Assembly (NCBI GenBank): GCA_937919825.1
Contig: CALFPA010000023.1
Location: 1 to 38,707 of the forward strand
Direction: 5' to 3'
DNA from: an uncultured Spartobacteria bacterium
GTDB taxonomy: Bacteria > Verrucomicrobiota > Verrucomicrobiia > Chthoniobacterales > Terrimicrobiaceae
Length of the DNA: 38,707 nt
Shown: in pieces, positions 23,498-32,664 of the stretch
Layout: each line of letters starts with the position of its first letter
Position numbering within the stretch: the first letter of the stretch is position 1
Program-made: the position numbers and the translations under genes
The notes under the pieces: generated by a model
Told to the model about the DNA's origin: nothing
What the model saw: the letters and a program-made list of their open reading frames with translations, nothing else
The model's database searches: none

Positions 23498-26400
23498 ATG
23501 CGCCATTTTGCTTACCTCCCGTTATTTGTAGCCTTCTTCGCGCTCTCGACTTCTTGCGATGCCAAGAAACCGGAGACGCCCGTTCCCCAACCCGCTCCGG
23601 CCCCGATTGGTAAAATCGAGGGCTCCTTGGATTTTGCGGATGTCGCCGTTGGCGCAACGACCGCGAAAAATTTGACGATCCAAAATACGGGAACCGCCCC
23701 TCTCGTGATCTCCGCGATTTCGTATCCGGAAAGTCTCTCGGGCCACGACAAACCCGCGACGGTGGAGCCCAATGGCACCCTGGTGATCCATGTCAAATTC
23801 TCCCCCGCCAAACCTGGCAACTTACAAGGTGCTGTCGTCATCACATCGAATGGCGGCAAATTCGAAGTCCCTGCGACCGGCACCGCGAAGGAATTATCCG
23901 GCATCCTCGAACTCGCCAAAGAAACGCCCTTTGAGCAAGTCCCCGTGGGCGAGAAGGCGACCGGCGCGTTCATTCTGCGCAACACCGGCAACGCCCCGCT
24001 CACCGTCAGCACCATTTCCTACCCCGAGGGATTCACCGGAAATTTCAGCGGTCAGATCGAGCCCGGTCAGGAACAAAAAGTCCCTCTGGTTTTTTCACCC
24101 AAGGAGCCCAAGACCTACTCAGGCGAAGCCACCGTGAATCTCTCTGTCGGCCGAGGAACGACCGCGTTGGAGATCACTGGAACCGCCGCAGCCCCCCTGC
24201 CCGCTCCCAGGGGAATGGCGACCGTTCTGTCAGGTCAACTTCCACCAGGCTCCGCCCTCGCTGGCACGGAGGTGAAAACCTTTCACATCGGCACGCATGA
24301 GGTGACCTGGGGCGAATGGAATGCTCTGCGCGAATTCGCAACAAAAAATGGTTACGACCTTCCCGCCGCTCCGGAAGGCGCGACTCCAAACCGCCCCGTG
24401 CGCCAAATCACATGGCACGACGCGGTGAAATTTTGCAATGCCCGCAGCCAACAGGAAAATCTCCAACCGGTTTACGCAGTAAATGGCGAAGTTTACCGTT
24501 CAGGAGTTGCCACCCCCATCGCAAACTCCGAAGCGAATGGCTATCGCCTCCCCACCGAAATCGAGTGGGAATGGGCCGCGCGCGGCGGAATCAAGTCCGT
24601 CGGGGCCAGCATCAGCGGAGGCAAGGAATTGGATGCAAATTCTCCCACCGAACTCACCGGGTGGGTAGACCGTTGGCGCTTCAGTGGCGGCGAGGATGTC
24701 GACGCCGTGGCATGGTATTGGGAAAATTCCGCCGCGTCGGGCGAGGATTTGCTCGATGGACGAGGCACCGCTCCGGTTGGAACGAAAAAGCCAAACGAAC
24801 TCGGGATTTTCGACATGAGTGGCAATGTCGCCGAATGGTGTTGGGACGAGGCGGATGGCGGCTCGCGCCGAGTCCGTGGTGGGGCTTGGTTCGGCTCGCC
24901 CGCCGATTGCGAGGTGTCTCGCCGGAGTTTCAATGGACCCGAAAATCCCTTCGATTTCCTCGGGTTTCGCATGGCCCGAAATCTCGCGGATGCTGCCCTG
25001 CTCGCCCAACAACCCACGGCAGAACCTGCGCTCGATTTTTCCACCAATGCCACGCTACCCAACGCCACCACGGGCATGGATTACACAGCGAAAATCGAAC
25101 TCGCCGGCGGAAAATCCCCTTATGCCGTCACCCTCAAGCCAGGCGCAAAACTCCCCGAAGGTCTGAATTTCAAAGATGGCGAAATCCAAGGCACGCCAAA
25201 AGCCGCAGGCGACTTCCGCGTTACCCTCGTCGCTACGGATTCCTCGAACCCGGTGAAAAATTCCATCGAGCGGGAATTCATCCTGCGAGTCACTCCCTAC
25301 GGCCTCGCGATCGATCCCGAACCCGCCGCAATCGCCGCAAAATACAACGAACCCCTTTCCGTAGCCTTCGCCGCACTAGGCGGTTCCTCGCCATATCGAT
25401 GGACCACCGTCGGAAAGCTACCGCGCGGGCTCAAGCTCGACCCCCAACTTGGCGAACTCACCGGAAAGCCCTTGATCGGAGGCTCAACAAACATCGTTCT
25501 ACGCCTCCGCGACGCGAAAGGCTTTGAGGCGTTTCGTGTGGTTCCTTTGACCATCTCCGTGGTGCCAATCCAAATCACCCCCAACCCCGAAAATCCATCG
25601 TCCGGCAATGTGAATATGAATTTCTCCCGGAGCTTCACACTTACCGGCGGCGTGCCGCCCTACTCGGTCAAACTCGCCGAAGGATCCACCCTCCCGCAAG
25701 GTCTCTCGATTTCCACCAGCGGATCCACCGCACGGATCAAAGGCATCCCCACCGAGACCGGAAATTTCTCCGTGACCCTGGAAGCCTCTGATTCGGTAAA
25801 AACCTCCTCCTCCCTGCCAGTCGAGATTTCCGTAGCTCCCTACAGTCTCGCGATCACCGAACCATCCCCCGATCAACTCGCCGCAAAATATCTCGAGGAT
25901 TACACAATCACTCTCAACGCCACCGGCGGTCGCCCCCCGTATTACTGGGCTGTGGTTGGCAAAGTCCCTCCCGGCCTGAGCGTCAAGGCCCTCACAGGAA
26001 TCTTCTCCGGCAAACCCACCGCCGCCGGAAAATTCCCCATCATCATCAGGGTGTCGGATGTAAATAACATCATCGTTTCGAGAAATGCCACGATCGAGGT
26101 CAGCACCTCGCCGCTCAGCCTCACGCCAGATCCTGCGCAAGCTCCCGCTGGCACGACCGGTCTCGCGTATAACTGGAAGATCGTCTTTTCTGGCGGCGTT
26201 CCGCCATACACGCTCAAGCCCGCACCGGACACTACCTTGCCAGAAGGCCTTTCTGCCTCGGTCTCTGGGTCCACCGGTAAAATCTTGGGAAACCCCGCCA
26301 CGCCCGGAACCTTCCCGCTCTTTCTCGAAGCCACCGACACACTGGGTGAAAAAGCCAACCTGCAAGCGCAGGTGACTGTCACCCCCTACGACCTCGCCAT

Positions 26401-28333
26401 CGCCCCCGAGTCCACCCAAAAGCTCGTTGGGAAATTCAAGCAGGCCCTTGATGTTCCACTCACAGCCACCGGCGGCAAACCGCCTTACAAATGGTCTATC
26501 ACCGGTTCACTCCCGAATGGGGCTTGGCTCAGCAGTTCCTCCGGAAAGCTGGCTGGAACCCCCTACACCACCGGCGAATTTCCAATCACCCTAAAAGTCA
26601 CCGACTCGAACAACATCTCGGCAGCGGCCGATGGCAAACTCGTCATCACCGCCGACCCGCTCCAAATTGTCGTCGATGCCACCGAATCCCAGCAGGCCAC
26701 ATCCGGCCTCGCAACCCGCCGCACCTTCGCGATCCAAGGCGGAGTGCCGCCTTACTCCTTGAAGCTGAAAGAAGGCAGCACGCTGCCACCGGGCATGGAA
26801 CTGGACTTCACCGGCACCAAGGGGGCAATTGAAGGAAAACCAGCGGAGCCTGGAAACTTCTCATCCATCCTTGTCGCGACCGACTCACGGGAAGAATCCA
26901 CCGAAACAAAAATCGACCTCTCCGTTTCCGCCTACGACCTGCAAGTCTCCGAGACGCTCGCTGCCCCGATCACGGCAAAATACGATCAAACTCTCGCCGT
27001 CACGCTCGCAGCCAATGGCGGCAAGCCCCCTTATGTTTGGAAAATCGAGGGCAAACTCCCAGTCGGCATCCTCCTCAAGTCGCAAAGCGGCTCACTCACC
27101 GGAAAACCTCAAACCACTGGAGAGTTCCCCATCACCTTCAAAGTCACGGACGCCAATCGCCTCTCAGCCACACGCAACGGATCCATCGTTGTCAGCGCCG
27201 AGGAATTAAAAATCGAAACCGCAACCCTGCCCCCTGGTAAAAAAGGAGTGCCCTACAGTCAAAAAGTCGAAACCTCCGGGGGAATTGCTCCCATCACACT
27301 CGGAATCGAACCCGGCACAGCCCTCGCGCCCGGACTCAATCTCGGAGAGGCTGGAATCCTCGGCACTCCTGAAGCCGGTGGCTCTTTCTCGGTTCGCATT
27401 GTGGCAATCGATTCCAAAATGACCTCCACCTCCAAGGATTTTACTCTGCTCGTTGAGGATCCCACTCCCGCACCAACTCCCGCACCAACTCCCGCACCAA
27501 CTCCCGCACCAACTCCCGCACCAACTCCGACCCCGACTCCAACGCCTGAACCCACCCCCACACCAGAGCCTTCTCCAACACCCGCTCCAACACCCGAGGC
27601 CCAACCCACTCCGCAGCCTCAAGCCGAGGCTCCTGCGCCGACCGGTTCGACTGTCTTGGTGAAGGGCGGCGAACTCCCCATCACCTCGCCCCTTGGAAAA
27701 CAACCCGTCGGCCAGTTTGTCATCGATCGCACCGAGGTGACCTTGGCCGAATGGAAAAAAATCCAGACGCAAGCCGACGCCCGCGGTTACGACATCGGCA
27801 AGGTCGGCAATGCTCCGGATGACGCCCACCCGGTCACCAATGTCAGTTGGTTTGATGCCATCAAATGGTGCAACCTCCGCAGCGAACTCGAAGGTCTCCA
27901 ACCCGCCTATGTCATCGACGGCGCGGTGTTCAAAACCGGCGAATCCGCCCCCTCTCTGGCACCCGGCGCTAATGGTTACCGCCTCCCCACCGAGACCGAG
28001 TGGGAATGGGCCGCTCGTGGCGGTGCCTCGTCCAAAGGCAACACCTACAGCGGAGCCAATGACCCCAACGCCGTGGCGTGGTTTGCAAGCAACAGCGGGA
28101 AAGAAAAAACAAAACCCGTCGCCGGCAAGTTGCCAAACGAACTTGGAGTTTACGACATGAGCGGCAATGCCCGCGAGTGGGTATGGGATGCCCACAAGGA
28201 CTACCGCCGCGTTCGTGGTGGCGGGGCTGAAGATCAATCCTTCGACTGCTCCGTTTCCGTTTCCGATTTCAACTACCCAAACAAACGGACGCCAGAAACC
28301 GGATTCCGAACCGTTCGCATACCCGCGAACTGA
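23498..28333 (+). CDS. Large exported protein: two FGE/SUMF1 domains flanking nine Ig-like repeats
   Basis: A 1611-residue secreted protein or lipoprotein (signal peptide 1-19, Cys20 after a non-standard LSTS lipobox). Two choice-of-anchor-D-like beta domains (about 38-130 and 135-225) repeat the pattern [17 protein letters not shown] and [17 protein letters not shown]. The first FGE domain is about 239-498 ([36 protein letters not shown]). Nine putative-Ig (He_PIG type) repeats follow (about 518-1322), alternating between two forms, one with GGVPPYS and one with GGKPPYxW and GxFPI. A Pro/Thr/Ala linker (about 1322-1385) leads to a second FGE domain (1386-1611; [20 protein letters not shown]). 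Neither FGE domain has the two catalytic cysteines, so they are probably binding modules. It follows rph by 63 bp; function unknown, probably at the cell surface. Confidence 0.88.
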   Translation: MRHFAYLPLFVAFFALSTSCDAKKPETPVPQPAPAPIGKIEGSLDFADVAVGATTAKNLTIQNTGTAPLVISAISYPESLSGHDKPATVEPNGTLVIHVKFSPAKPGNLQGAVVITSNGGKFEVPATGTAKELSGILELAKETPFEQVPVGEKATGAFILRNTGNAPLTVSTISYPEGFTGNFSGQIEPGQEQKVPLVFSPKEPKTYSGEATVNLSVGRGTTALEITGTAAAPLPAPRGMATVLSGQLPPGSALAGTEVKTFHIGTHEVTWGEWNALREFATKNGYDLPAAPEGATPNRPVRQITWHDAVKFCNARSQQENLQPVYAVNGEVYRSGVATPIANSEANGYRLPTEIEWEWAARGGIKSVGASISGGKELDANSPTELTGWVDRWRFSGGEDVDAVAWYWENSAASGEDLLDGRGTAPVGTKKPNELGIFDMSGNVAEWCWDEADGGSRRVRGGAWFGSPADCEVSRRSFNGPENPFDFLGFRMARNLADAALLAQQPTAEPALDFSTNATLPNATTGMDYTAKIELAGGKSPYAVTLKPGAKLPEGLNFKDGEIQGTPKAAGDFRVTLVATDSSNPVKNSIEREFILRVTPYGLAIDPEPAAIAAKYNEPLSVAFAALGGSSPYRWTTVGKLPRGLKLDPQLGELTGKPLIGGSTNIVLRLRDAKGFEAFRVVPLTISVVPIQITPNPENPSSGNVNMNFSRSFTLTGGVPPYSVKLAEGSTLPQGLSISTSGSTARIKGIPTETGNFSVTLEASDSVKTSSSLPVEISVAPYSLAITEPSPDQLAAKYLEDYTITLNATGGRPPYYWAVVGKVPPGLSVKALTGIFSGKPTAAGKFPIIIRVSDVNNIIVSRNATIEVSTSPLSLTPDPAQAPAGTTGLAYNWKIVFSGGVPPYTLKPAPDTTLPEGLSASVSGSTGKILGNPATPGTFPLFLEATDTLGEKANLQAQVTVTPYDLAIAPESTQKLVGKFKQALDVPLTATGGKPPYKWSITGSLPNGAWLSSSSGKLAGTPYTTGEFPITLKVTDSNNISAAADGKLVITADPLQIVVDATESQQATSGLATRRTFAIQGGVPPYSLKLKEGSTLPPGMELDFTGTKGAIEGKPAEPGNFSSILVATDSREESTETKIDLSVSAYDLQVSETLAAPITAKYDQTLAVTLAANGGKPPYVWKIEGKLPVGILLKSQSGSLTGKPQTTGEFPITFKVTDANRLSATRNGSIVVSAEELKIETATLPPGKKGVPYSQKVETSGGIAPITLGIEPGTALAPGLNLGEAGILGTPEAGGSFSVRIVAIDSKMTSTSKDFTLLVEDPTPAPTPAPTPAPTPAPTPAPTPTPTPTPEPTPTPEPSPTPAPTPEAQPTPQPQAEAPAPTGSTVLVKGGELPITSPLGKQPVGQFVIDRTEVTLAEWKKIQTQADARGYDIGKVGNAPDDAHPVTNVSWFDAIKWCNLRSELEGLQPAYVIDGAVFKTGESAPSLAPGANGYRLPTETEWEWAARGGASSKGNTYSGANDPNAVAWFASNSGKEKTKPVAGKLPNELGVYDMSGNAREWVWDAHKDYRRVRGGGAEDQSFDCSVSVSDFNYPNKRTPETGFRTVRIPAN
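27464..27523 (+). repeat. 12-bp tandem repeat in the Pro/Thr linker
   Basis: Five units of ACTCCCGCACCA encode the Thr-Pro-Ala-Pro linker between the Ig-like repeats and the second FGE domain, followed by degenerate units to about 27610. The unit is a multiple of three, so changes in copy number keep the frame. Confidence 0.9.
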
Positions 28334-28371
28334 TCGATGGGAGACCAAGTTTTTTTGCTACGAGGGTGGCC

Positions 28372-28758
28372 ATGAAGTTTGATGGCGACATCGACGCCCC
28401 GTTTTCCCACCTTCTACGATTGGCCGATGACGAACTCCTCGCCACACTCACCGTCCTTCCCGACGAAATCCGCGAAACCTTGCGAGCCGTTCCCGTGATT
28501 CTCGAGGAATTCCCCTCGCCTGAAGCGCTCGACGATGGCATTGCCGACGACCAACTCGGCGTCTTCGAGGGTGGCACGACCGCTGACTCGGGCATTCCTC
28601 AGCCTCCCCGAATCGTTCTCTGGCTCGGCAACCTCTGGGATATGTGTGAGGCCGACGAAGCCGCCTTCCGCGAAGAAGTCCGAGTGACGCTGCTCCATGA
28701 GTTCGGCCATTTTCTGGGCTGGGACGAAGCCGATCTCTTCGATCGTGGCTTGGAGTAA
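28372..28758 (+). CDS. Zincin-type metallopeptidase (DUF1025/Zincin_1)
   Basis: A 128-residue protein of the small bacterial zincin family. The zinc motif HEFGHFLGWDE near the C-terminus (about 112-122) has the HExxHxxGxxE/D form, and PRIVLWLGNLWDM and VRVTLLHEF fit the family. Function unproven. Start ATG 28372 is preceded by GAGG at 28363-28366 at a suitable distance; a GTG at 28366 is in frame. It begins 38 bp after the large repeat protein. Confidence 0.88.
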   Translation: MKFDGDIDAPFSHLLRLADDELLATLTVLPDEIRETLRAVPVILEEFPSPEALDDGIADDQLGVFEGGTTADSGIPQPPRIVLWLGNLWDMCEADEAAFREEVRVTLLHEFGHFLGWDEADLFDRGLE

Positions 28759-28857
28759 AAACGAAACGCTTATCGGATTTGGGCCCACTCCAAATTGCCC
28801 ATTCTCTATTCTTAAAAATGGGATTGATCGACTCTCTCCCTTGGAGATGGTGGTCCA

Positions 28858-31038
28858 ATGAAGCGCCTCCTCGTTTCTGCCATCTCACTCACCATGCCTA
28901 CGATTGCAGCCATTTCAAATCCCACTCCTGCCGGAATGAATCCCATTGATGCTTGGGAAAAACTCGCCCCCGGCGTGTGGCGCACAAAAATCGGCCATTC
29001 GGAAAAAGAACTTTCCTACACCTCCCTTGCCGCCCGTCCACCCCGGTTTGAAGCCCTGAATGCCCTTCCCGAAGCTCCATTTCCTTTCCAAGGAGAACCG
29101 GTTTCCTCGCTTCAAAATGACGGCCTGGTTCTCGTTCGTATTCCTTGTGAGGAGGACGAGTCGATTTATGGGTTCGGCCTGCAACTCGACGGAATCAATA
29201 AAAGCCGACGCGTCCTTGATCTGAATGTCGACCACTGGTCTCGCGGAGGCGGCCGCACCCATGCTCCGGTGCCGTTTTATATTTCCAGCAAGGGCTACGG
29301 AGTTTTTTTCAACACCGCCCGATTCATCAAAGTCCACGCTCAAGTCGGAAACCGAAAGGATTCGTCGAACAACCCCGCCCCGGTGGACCGCAATCCCCCT
29401 CCTCAGGAGCCAGCGGCCGGGCCTTGGATGGCCCAGCCTCCCGCGAATGCGATCGAAGCCAACCTCCGTGCGCAAGGCCTCGAGGTCATTGTTTTCAGCG
29501 GCGAAAACCTCCAAGACATCGTCTCGCGCTACAACCTCTTTTGCGGCGGTGGTGCCATGCCTCCGCTTTGGGGTTTGGGTTTCTGGCATCGCGTGCCAGC
29601 GAGCTTCGATGCCGCCGAATCGACTAAGGAAGTCGAGGAATTCGCCAAGCACGACATGCCCCTCGATGTGCTAGGCCTGGAGCCCGGCTGGATGACGCGC
29701 TCGTATCCTTGCACCTTCGAGTGGCAAAAGCACCGCTTCCCTGATCCCGCAGGCTTCACCCAAGCCATGCTCAATCGCGGTGTGCGTCTCAATCTCTGGG
29801 AAAACCCCTATATCTCCCCCGACGCAAAAATCCACAAAGCCCTGGAACCGCTCTCCGGTTCCCACATGGTCTGGCTCGGCATCGTGCCCGATCTCGTATT
29901 GCCCGAAGCCCGCCAAATTCTCACGGACCAACACCGCGAGGACCACCTCGCCATCGGCGTGAGCGGTTACAAAATTGATGAGGTCGATGGCTATGACCAC
30001 TGGCTTTGGCCCGAACATGCCGTATTTCCTTCCGGCACTTCGGCTGAATCCATGCGACAGACCTACGGCCTCCTCTGGCAGCAGATGCTTCAGAATGACC
30101 TCTACCGCCCCGCCAACACCCGCACCTGGTCCCTCGTTCGTTCCAGCAATGGAGCCGCGGCCGGCATGCCATTCACGCTCTACAGCGATTCCTACGACCA
30201 CGCGGAATACATCACCGGACTCTCCGCCGCATCGCTTGGTGGGATTCTTTGGACTCCCGAAGTCCGCTCGGCCGAAACACCCGCAGAATGGCTCTCCCGC
30301 CTCCAAACCGTCTGCTTCTCGCCAGTCGCCATGCTCAACGCGTGGGCTTCGGCCACAAAACCCTGGGATTTTCCAGAGGTCACCGACCAAGTCCGCGAGG
30401 TCATCCACCTCCGGATGCGCCTCCTGCCCTACCTCTACACCACCTTCGCCGATTACAACCGCAAGGGCATCCCTCCCATCCGCGCCATGATTCTCGAGGA
30501 CGAGTCCATGATCTCCACGATCGAGGAAAAATCCGCCGAGTTGGATGATGTCAATAACCCCTACGCCGATGGCGGCATGCTCATCCTCGAGCAGAACGAC
30601 CAGTTTATGTTCGGCCCCTCGATCCTTGTGGCCCCGTATTACGGTTCGCATTCGAAAAAACGCAGCGTGCGTCTCCCCAAAGGAGATTGGTTTGATTTCT
30701 ACACCGGCGAATTCGTCGGCAACGGCACGACCATCGAAGTCTCCTCACCGGAACGCACCCCGCTTTTTGTCAAAGATGGCGCCGTGATTCCTCTCCTATC
30801 AAAAGCCATCAACAACACTCGCGAGGCAAAAGACCAAACCCTCGAAGTGCGCCACTACGGAAAAGCTCCCGGTTCCTTTGAACTCTACGAAGATGACGGC
30901 CTCACCTTCGACCATGAGAACGGTGCCTTCAGCCTCCGAAACCTCGCTTTCGAGGATGGAAAAGGAACAGAAACCGAAATCAATAAAGGCCCCAGGCTGT
31001 TCGGCGAAGTCGCCAACTGGATTTCGATGGGGAAATAA
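28858..31038 (+). CDS. Exported glycoside hydrolase family 31 protein
   Basis: A 726-residue protein. The first 20 or so residues (MKRLLVSAISLTMPTIAAIS) look like a signal peptide. The N-terminal beta domain is followed by the GH31 barrel with MPPLWGLGFWHRV, LEPGWMTRSYPCTFEW, the nucleophile region GYKIDEVDG (about 370-378) and the acid/base region YSDSYDH (about 442-448). A beta domain closes the protein (YDD region ELYEDDGLTFDHENG). GH31 enzymes are mainly alpha-glucosidases and alpha-xylosidases; the substrate cannot be read from sequence. A Shine-Dalgarno-like GGAGATGG lies just upstream of ATG 28858. It follows the zincin by about 100 bp. Confidence 0.9.
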   Translation: MKRLLVSAISLTMPTIAAISNPTPAGMNPIDAWEKLAPGVWRTKIGHSEKELSYTSLAARPPRFEALNALPEAPFPFQGEPVSSLQNDGLVLVRIPCEEDESIYGFGLQLDGINKSRRVLDLNVDHWSRGGGRTHAPVPFYISSKGYGVFFNTARFIKVHAQVGNRKDSSNNPAPVDRNPPPQEPAAGPWMAQPPANAIEANLRAQGLEVIVFSGENLQDIVSRYNLFCGGGAMPPLWGLGFWHRVPASFDAAESTKEVEEFAKHDMPLDVLGLEPGWMTRSYPCTFEWQKHRFPDPAGFTQAMLNRGVRLNLWENPYISPDAKIHKALEPLSGSHMVWLGIVPDLVLPEARQILTDQHREDHLAIGVSGYKIDEVDGYDHWLWPEHAVFPSGTSAESMRQTYGLLWQQMLQNDLYRPANTRTWSLVRSSNGAAAGMPFTLYSDSYDHAEYITGLSAASLGGILWTPEVRSAETPAEWLSRLQTVCFSPVAMLNAWASATKPWDFPEVTDQVREVIHLRMRLLPYLYTTFADYNRKGIPPIRAMILEDESMISTIEEKSAELDDVNNPYADGGMLILEQNDQFMFGPSILVAPYYGSHSKKRSVRLPKGDWFDFYTGEFVGNGTTIEVSSPERTPLFVKDGAVIPLLSKAINNTREAKDQTLEVRHYGKAPGSFELYEDDGLTFDHENGAFSLRNLAFEDGKGTETEINKGPRLFGEVANWISMGK

Positions 31039-31061
31039 AAGCCGCCAACCCCCAATTCTCG

Positions 31062-31380
31062 CTACTTGCCGGCGGAGAGCCCAAAGGCCGCGTGGGCTAG
31101 TTTGGCGGCTTGGTCGATTTGGGATTCGTCGAGGATGACGGCGATTTTGATTTCGGAGGTGGAGATCATTTGGATGTTCACGCCGCCATTGCCTAGGCAT
31201 TCGAAAAGAGTGGCAGCGACGCCGGAGTGGGAGCGCATGCCGATTCCGACCACGCTGAGCTTGGCGATGCCGCCTTGCTTCAGGACTTTCCCAGCGGCGA
31301 CTTCCACGCCGATCCGTTCGATGACCGGGCCGACTTTTTCCAGTTCTTCACCGGAGACCGAGACCTGAAACCGGCCAGTT
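31062..31380 (-). pseudogene. Remnant of a second aspartokinase (C-terminal ACT region)
   Basis: The minus strand encodes the last part of an aspartate kinase ending GLSAGK, with IAKLSVVGIGMRSHSGVAAT identical to the lysC product. The reading frame continues to about 31370, where a TGA closes it, and the segment before the identical part (VEVAAGKVLKQGG) differs from lysC (KEVEAGEVLKKGG). The first 320 or so residues of the kinase are absent. It is a 3' fragment of a paralogous aspartokinase, parallel to lysC and 1.6 kb from its 3' end. Confidence 0.8.
31081..31276. repeat. 196-bp direct repeat, copy A (aspartokinase 3' end)
   Basis: This stretch matches 32684-32879 inside lysC at a constant offset of 1603 with only 2 mismatches that I can see. 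Similarity falls sharply on both sides: the last codons before each stop differ, and beyond 31276 identity drops to roughly 70% although both sides remain aspartokinase-like. Both copies are in the same orientation and bracket the FGE remnant and the frameshifted FGE gene. Confidence 0.85.
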
Positions 31381-31430
31381 CAGAGTGCAAATGGGTATTG
31401 GTTGCCAACTCGGCGGCAGCGGCTGTCAGC

Positions 31431-31517
31431 ACCGTCTCTTTCCGCAGCTTCAGCTACGAATGTAACCTCCGGGATAAATGCCTCGGATTCCGTCTGGCCC
31501 GTAGTTCGGGAAACTAG
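31431..31517 (+). pseudogene. Probable 3' remnant of an FGE/SUMF1 gene
   Basis: A plus-strand frame ending at TAG 31515-31517 reads FRSFSYECNLRDKCLGFRLARS at its end (first half FRSFSYEC, second half GFRLARS). GFRLAR-x at the very C-terminus is the hallmark of FGE domains and matches GFRLVRSL of the neighbouring gene. Nothing else of the domain is recognisable upstream, where aspartokinase remnant sequence begins. The 3' flank is similar to that of the next FGE gene. Confidence 0.45.
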
Positions 31518-31522
31518 AAAGG

Positions 31523-31569
31523 CTCTTTTCTCTTCCTGATCAGCCTCGGCCCCACGGAGCAGGGCCCTC
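31523..31569. repeat. Conserved FGE 3' flank, copy 1
   Basis: A T/C-rich run followed by ATCAGCC and AGCAGGGCCCTC resembles the segment after the next FGE gene at 32596-32640, roughly three quarters identical by eye. It contains the 8-bp palindrome AGGGCCCT and a GGCCC/GGGCC stem. Confidence 0.5.
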
Positions 31570-31764
31570 AAGATTTCGGCGCGTTTTGATTTGGTCCTGG
31601 GGACCGCGCCTCCCTGGGGTGCCCAGCGGGGGACGCCCTGCGGCTGCATTTGTCCCAAGCCGCCCCGCGCGGCACAGGGCGGAACGCCCGATGCGGGCGT
31701 GCACACCCCAGCACTTTTCGCGGTTGCATCTTTTGAGCGCCCTAGGTAGGAACTAGAGTCCATT
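31570..31764. other. Gene-free spacer before the frameshifted FGE gene
   Basis: No gene seen. The segment is GC-rich with several short GGGCG/CGCCC inverted repeats (about 31630-31710). TTGCAT (about 31723) with TAGGAA 17 bp on may be a weak promoter for the FGE gene; this is not well supported. Confidence 0.3.
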
Positions 31765-32579
31765 ATGAGCACTTCATACTATTACCGTCGTCCTGCATCC
31801 CGGCATCGTTCGCTGGGATTTGTTTTTGCGCTTTTGCTCGCAGTTTTCTCCGCTCTGAAGATTTCAAAAGCCGTCGAGGAACCGGTAAATGCCGTTGTAA
31901 CAACCTTTATTCAGGTCGATGGGGGTAAATCAGGTCAGAAACGAGTTAGAAGTTTCGAGATTGGAAAACACGAAGTGACATGGGGCGAGTGGCAGAAAGT
32001 GAGGGATTGGGCAGTAAGTAATGGCTACGATCTAGCAAATGTCGGCGATGCCCCGAGCTACCAACATCCGGTAACGGGCGTGAGTTGGTTTGATGTGCTG
32101 AAATGGTGCAACGCTAAAAGCGAGATGGAATTTGGTCTTACGCCTGTTTACCAGTTTAAGGGGAAGGCATTTAAATCCGGAGAACCCGAAAAAAATGAAA
32201 TTAGTTCCGTTAGGATGAAGAGTGGAGCCAAGGGCTACAGGTTACCAACAAGCCAAGAGTGGGAATGGGCGGCTGGCGGGGGGAAAGAATCCACGGGCTA
32301 CAACTTTGCAGGGAGTAATAACCCTGATGATGTGGCGTTTTTCGGTTGCAAACGCATGCCAGTTGGTCAGAAAAACCCAACGAATTGGGGCTTTTTGATA
32401 TGAGCGGGAATGTGGCGGAATGGTGCTGGGATGGTGCTGAAACGCGCGCAATTCGAGGCGGCTCTTTTGCTCATAATTCAAAATGGTGGCCGTTAAGCCG
32501 CATTCATTTAGGGGCCCCAAATTCTCGTAACCCAGATAAATCTTCAAATACAGGTTTCCGCCTAGTTCGAAGCTTGTAA
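31765..32579 (+). pseudogene. Exported FGE/SUMF1-domain protein, frameshifted
   Basis: The first frame (31765-32403) encodes a signal-anchor N-terminus (about residues 17-35) and an FGE domain ([37 protein letters not shown]), then stops at 32401-32403. The rest of the domain ([20 protein letters not shown] to GFRLVRSL) continues in another frame to 32579. In the related 1611-residue protein the junction reads [10 protein letters not shown], so one A appears to be missing from the A5 run at 32371-32375. Restoring it gives VGQKKPNELG. No catalytic cysteine pair is present. The gene is AT-richer than its neighbours. It could be a true pseudogene, a sequencing error, or a site of ribosomal or polymerase slippage. 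Confidence 0.8.
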
Positions 32580-32595
32580 TTCAGAGAAACGAAAT

Positions 32596-32640
32596 CCTCT
32601 TTTTCTTAATCAGCCCCAGCCCTGACAAGCAGGGCCCTCC
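32596..32640. repeat. Conserved FGE 3' flank, copy 2, with hairpin
   Basis: Matches 31523-31569. GCCCTG (32619-32624) and CAGGGC (32630-32635) form a perfect 6-bp stem with a 5-nt loop. It lies between the converging FGE and lysC genes and may act as a shared transcript end, although no T run follows on either strand. Confidence 0.45.
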
Positions 32641-32664
32641 TCTCGCAAGGCGTATCCCCCTCGC

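Noticed and set aside
27464-27523. Tandem repeats that might be read as a CRISPR array
   Set aside because: Units are 12 bp without spacers and lie in frame inside a coding region.
27206-28348. Minus-strand open frame across the Pro/Thr linker and second FGE domain
   Set aside because: Its Gly/Ser/Cys-rich repeats are just the reverse of the Thr-Pro-Ala-Pro linker codons; the plus-strand protein has clear domains.
31523-32640. Integron-like cassette recombination sites after the FGE genes
   Set aside because: The shared flank lacks the paired RYYYAAC/GTTRRRY core sites and long imperfect palindrome of attC; it has only short GC-rich stems.
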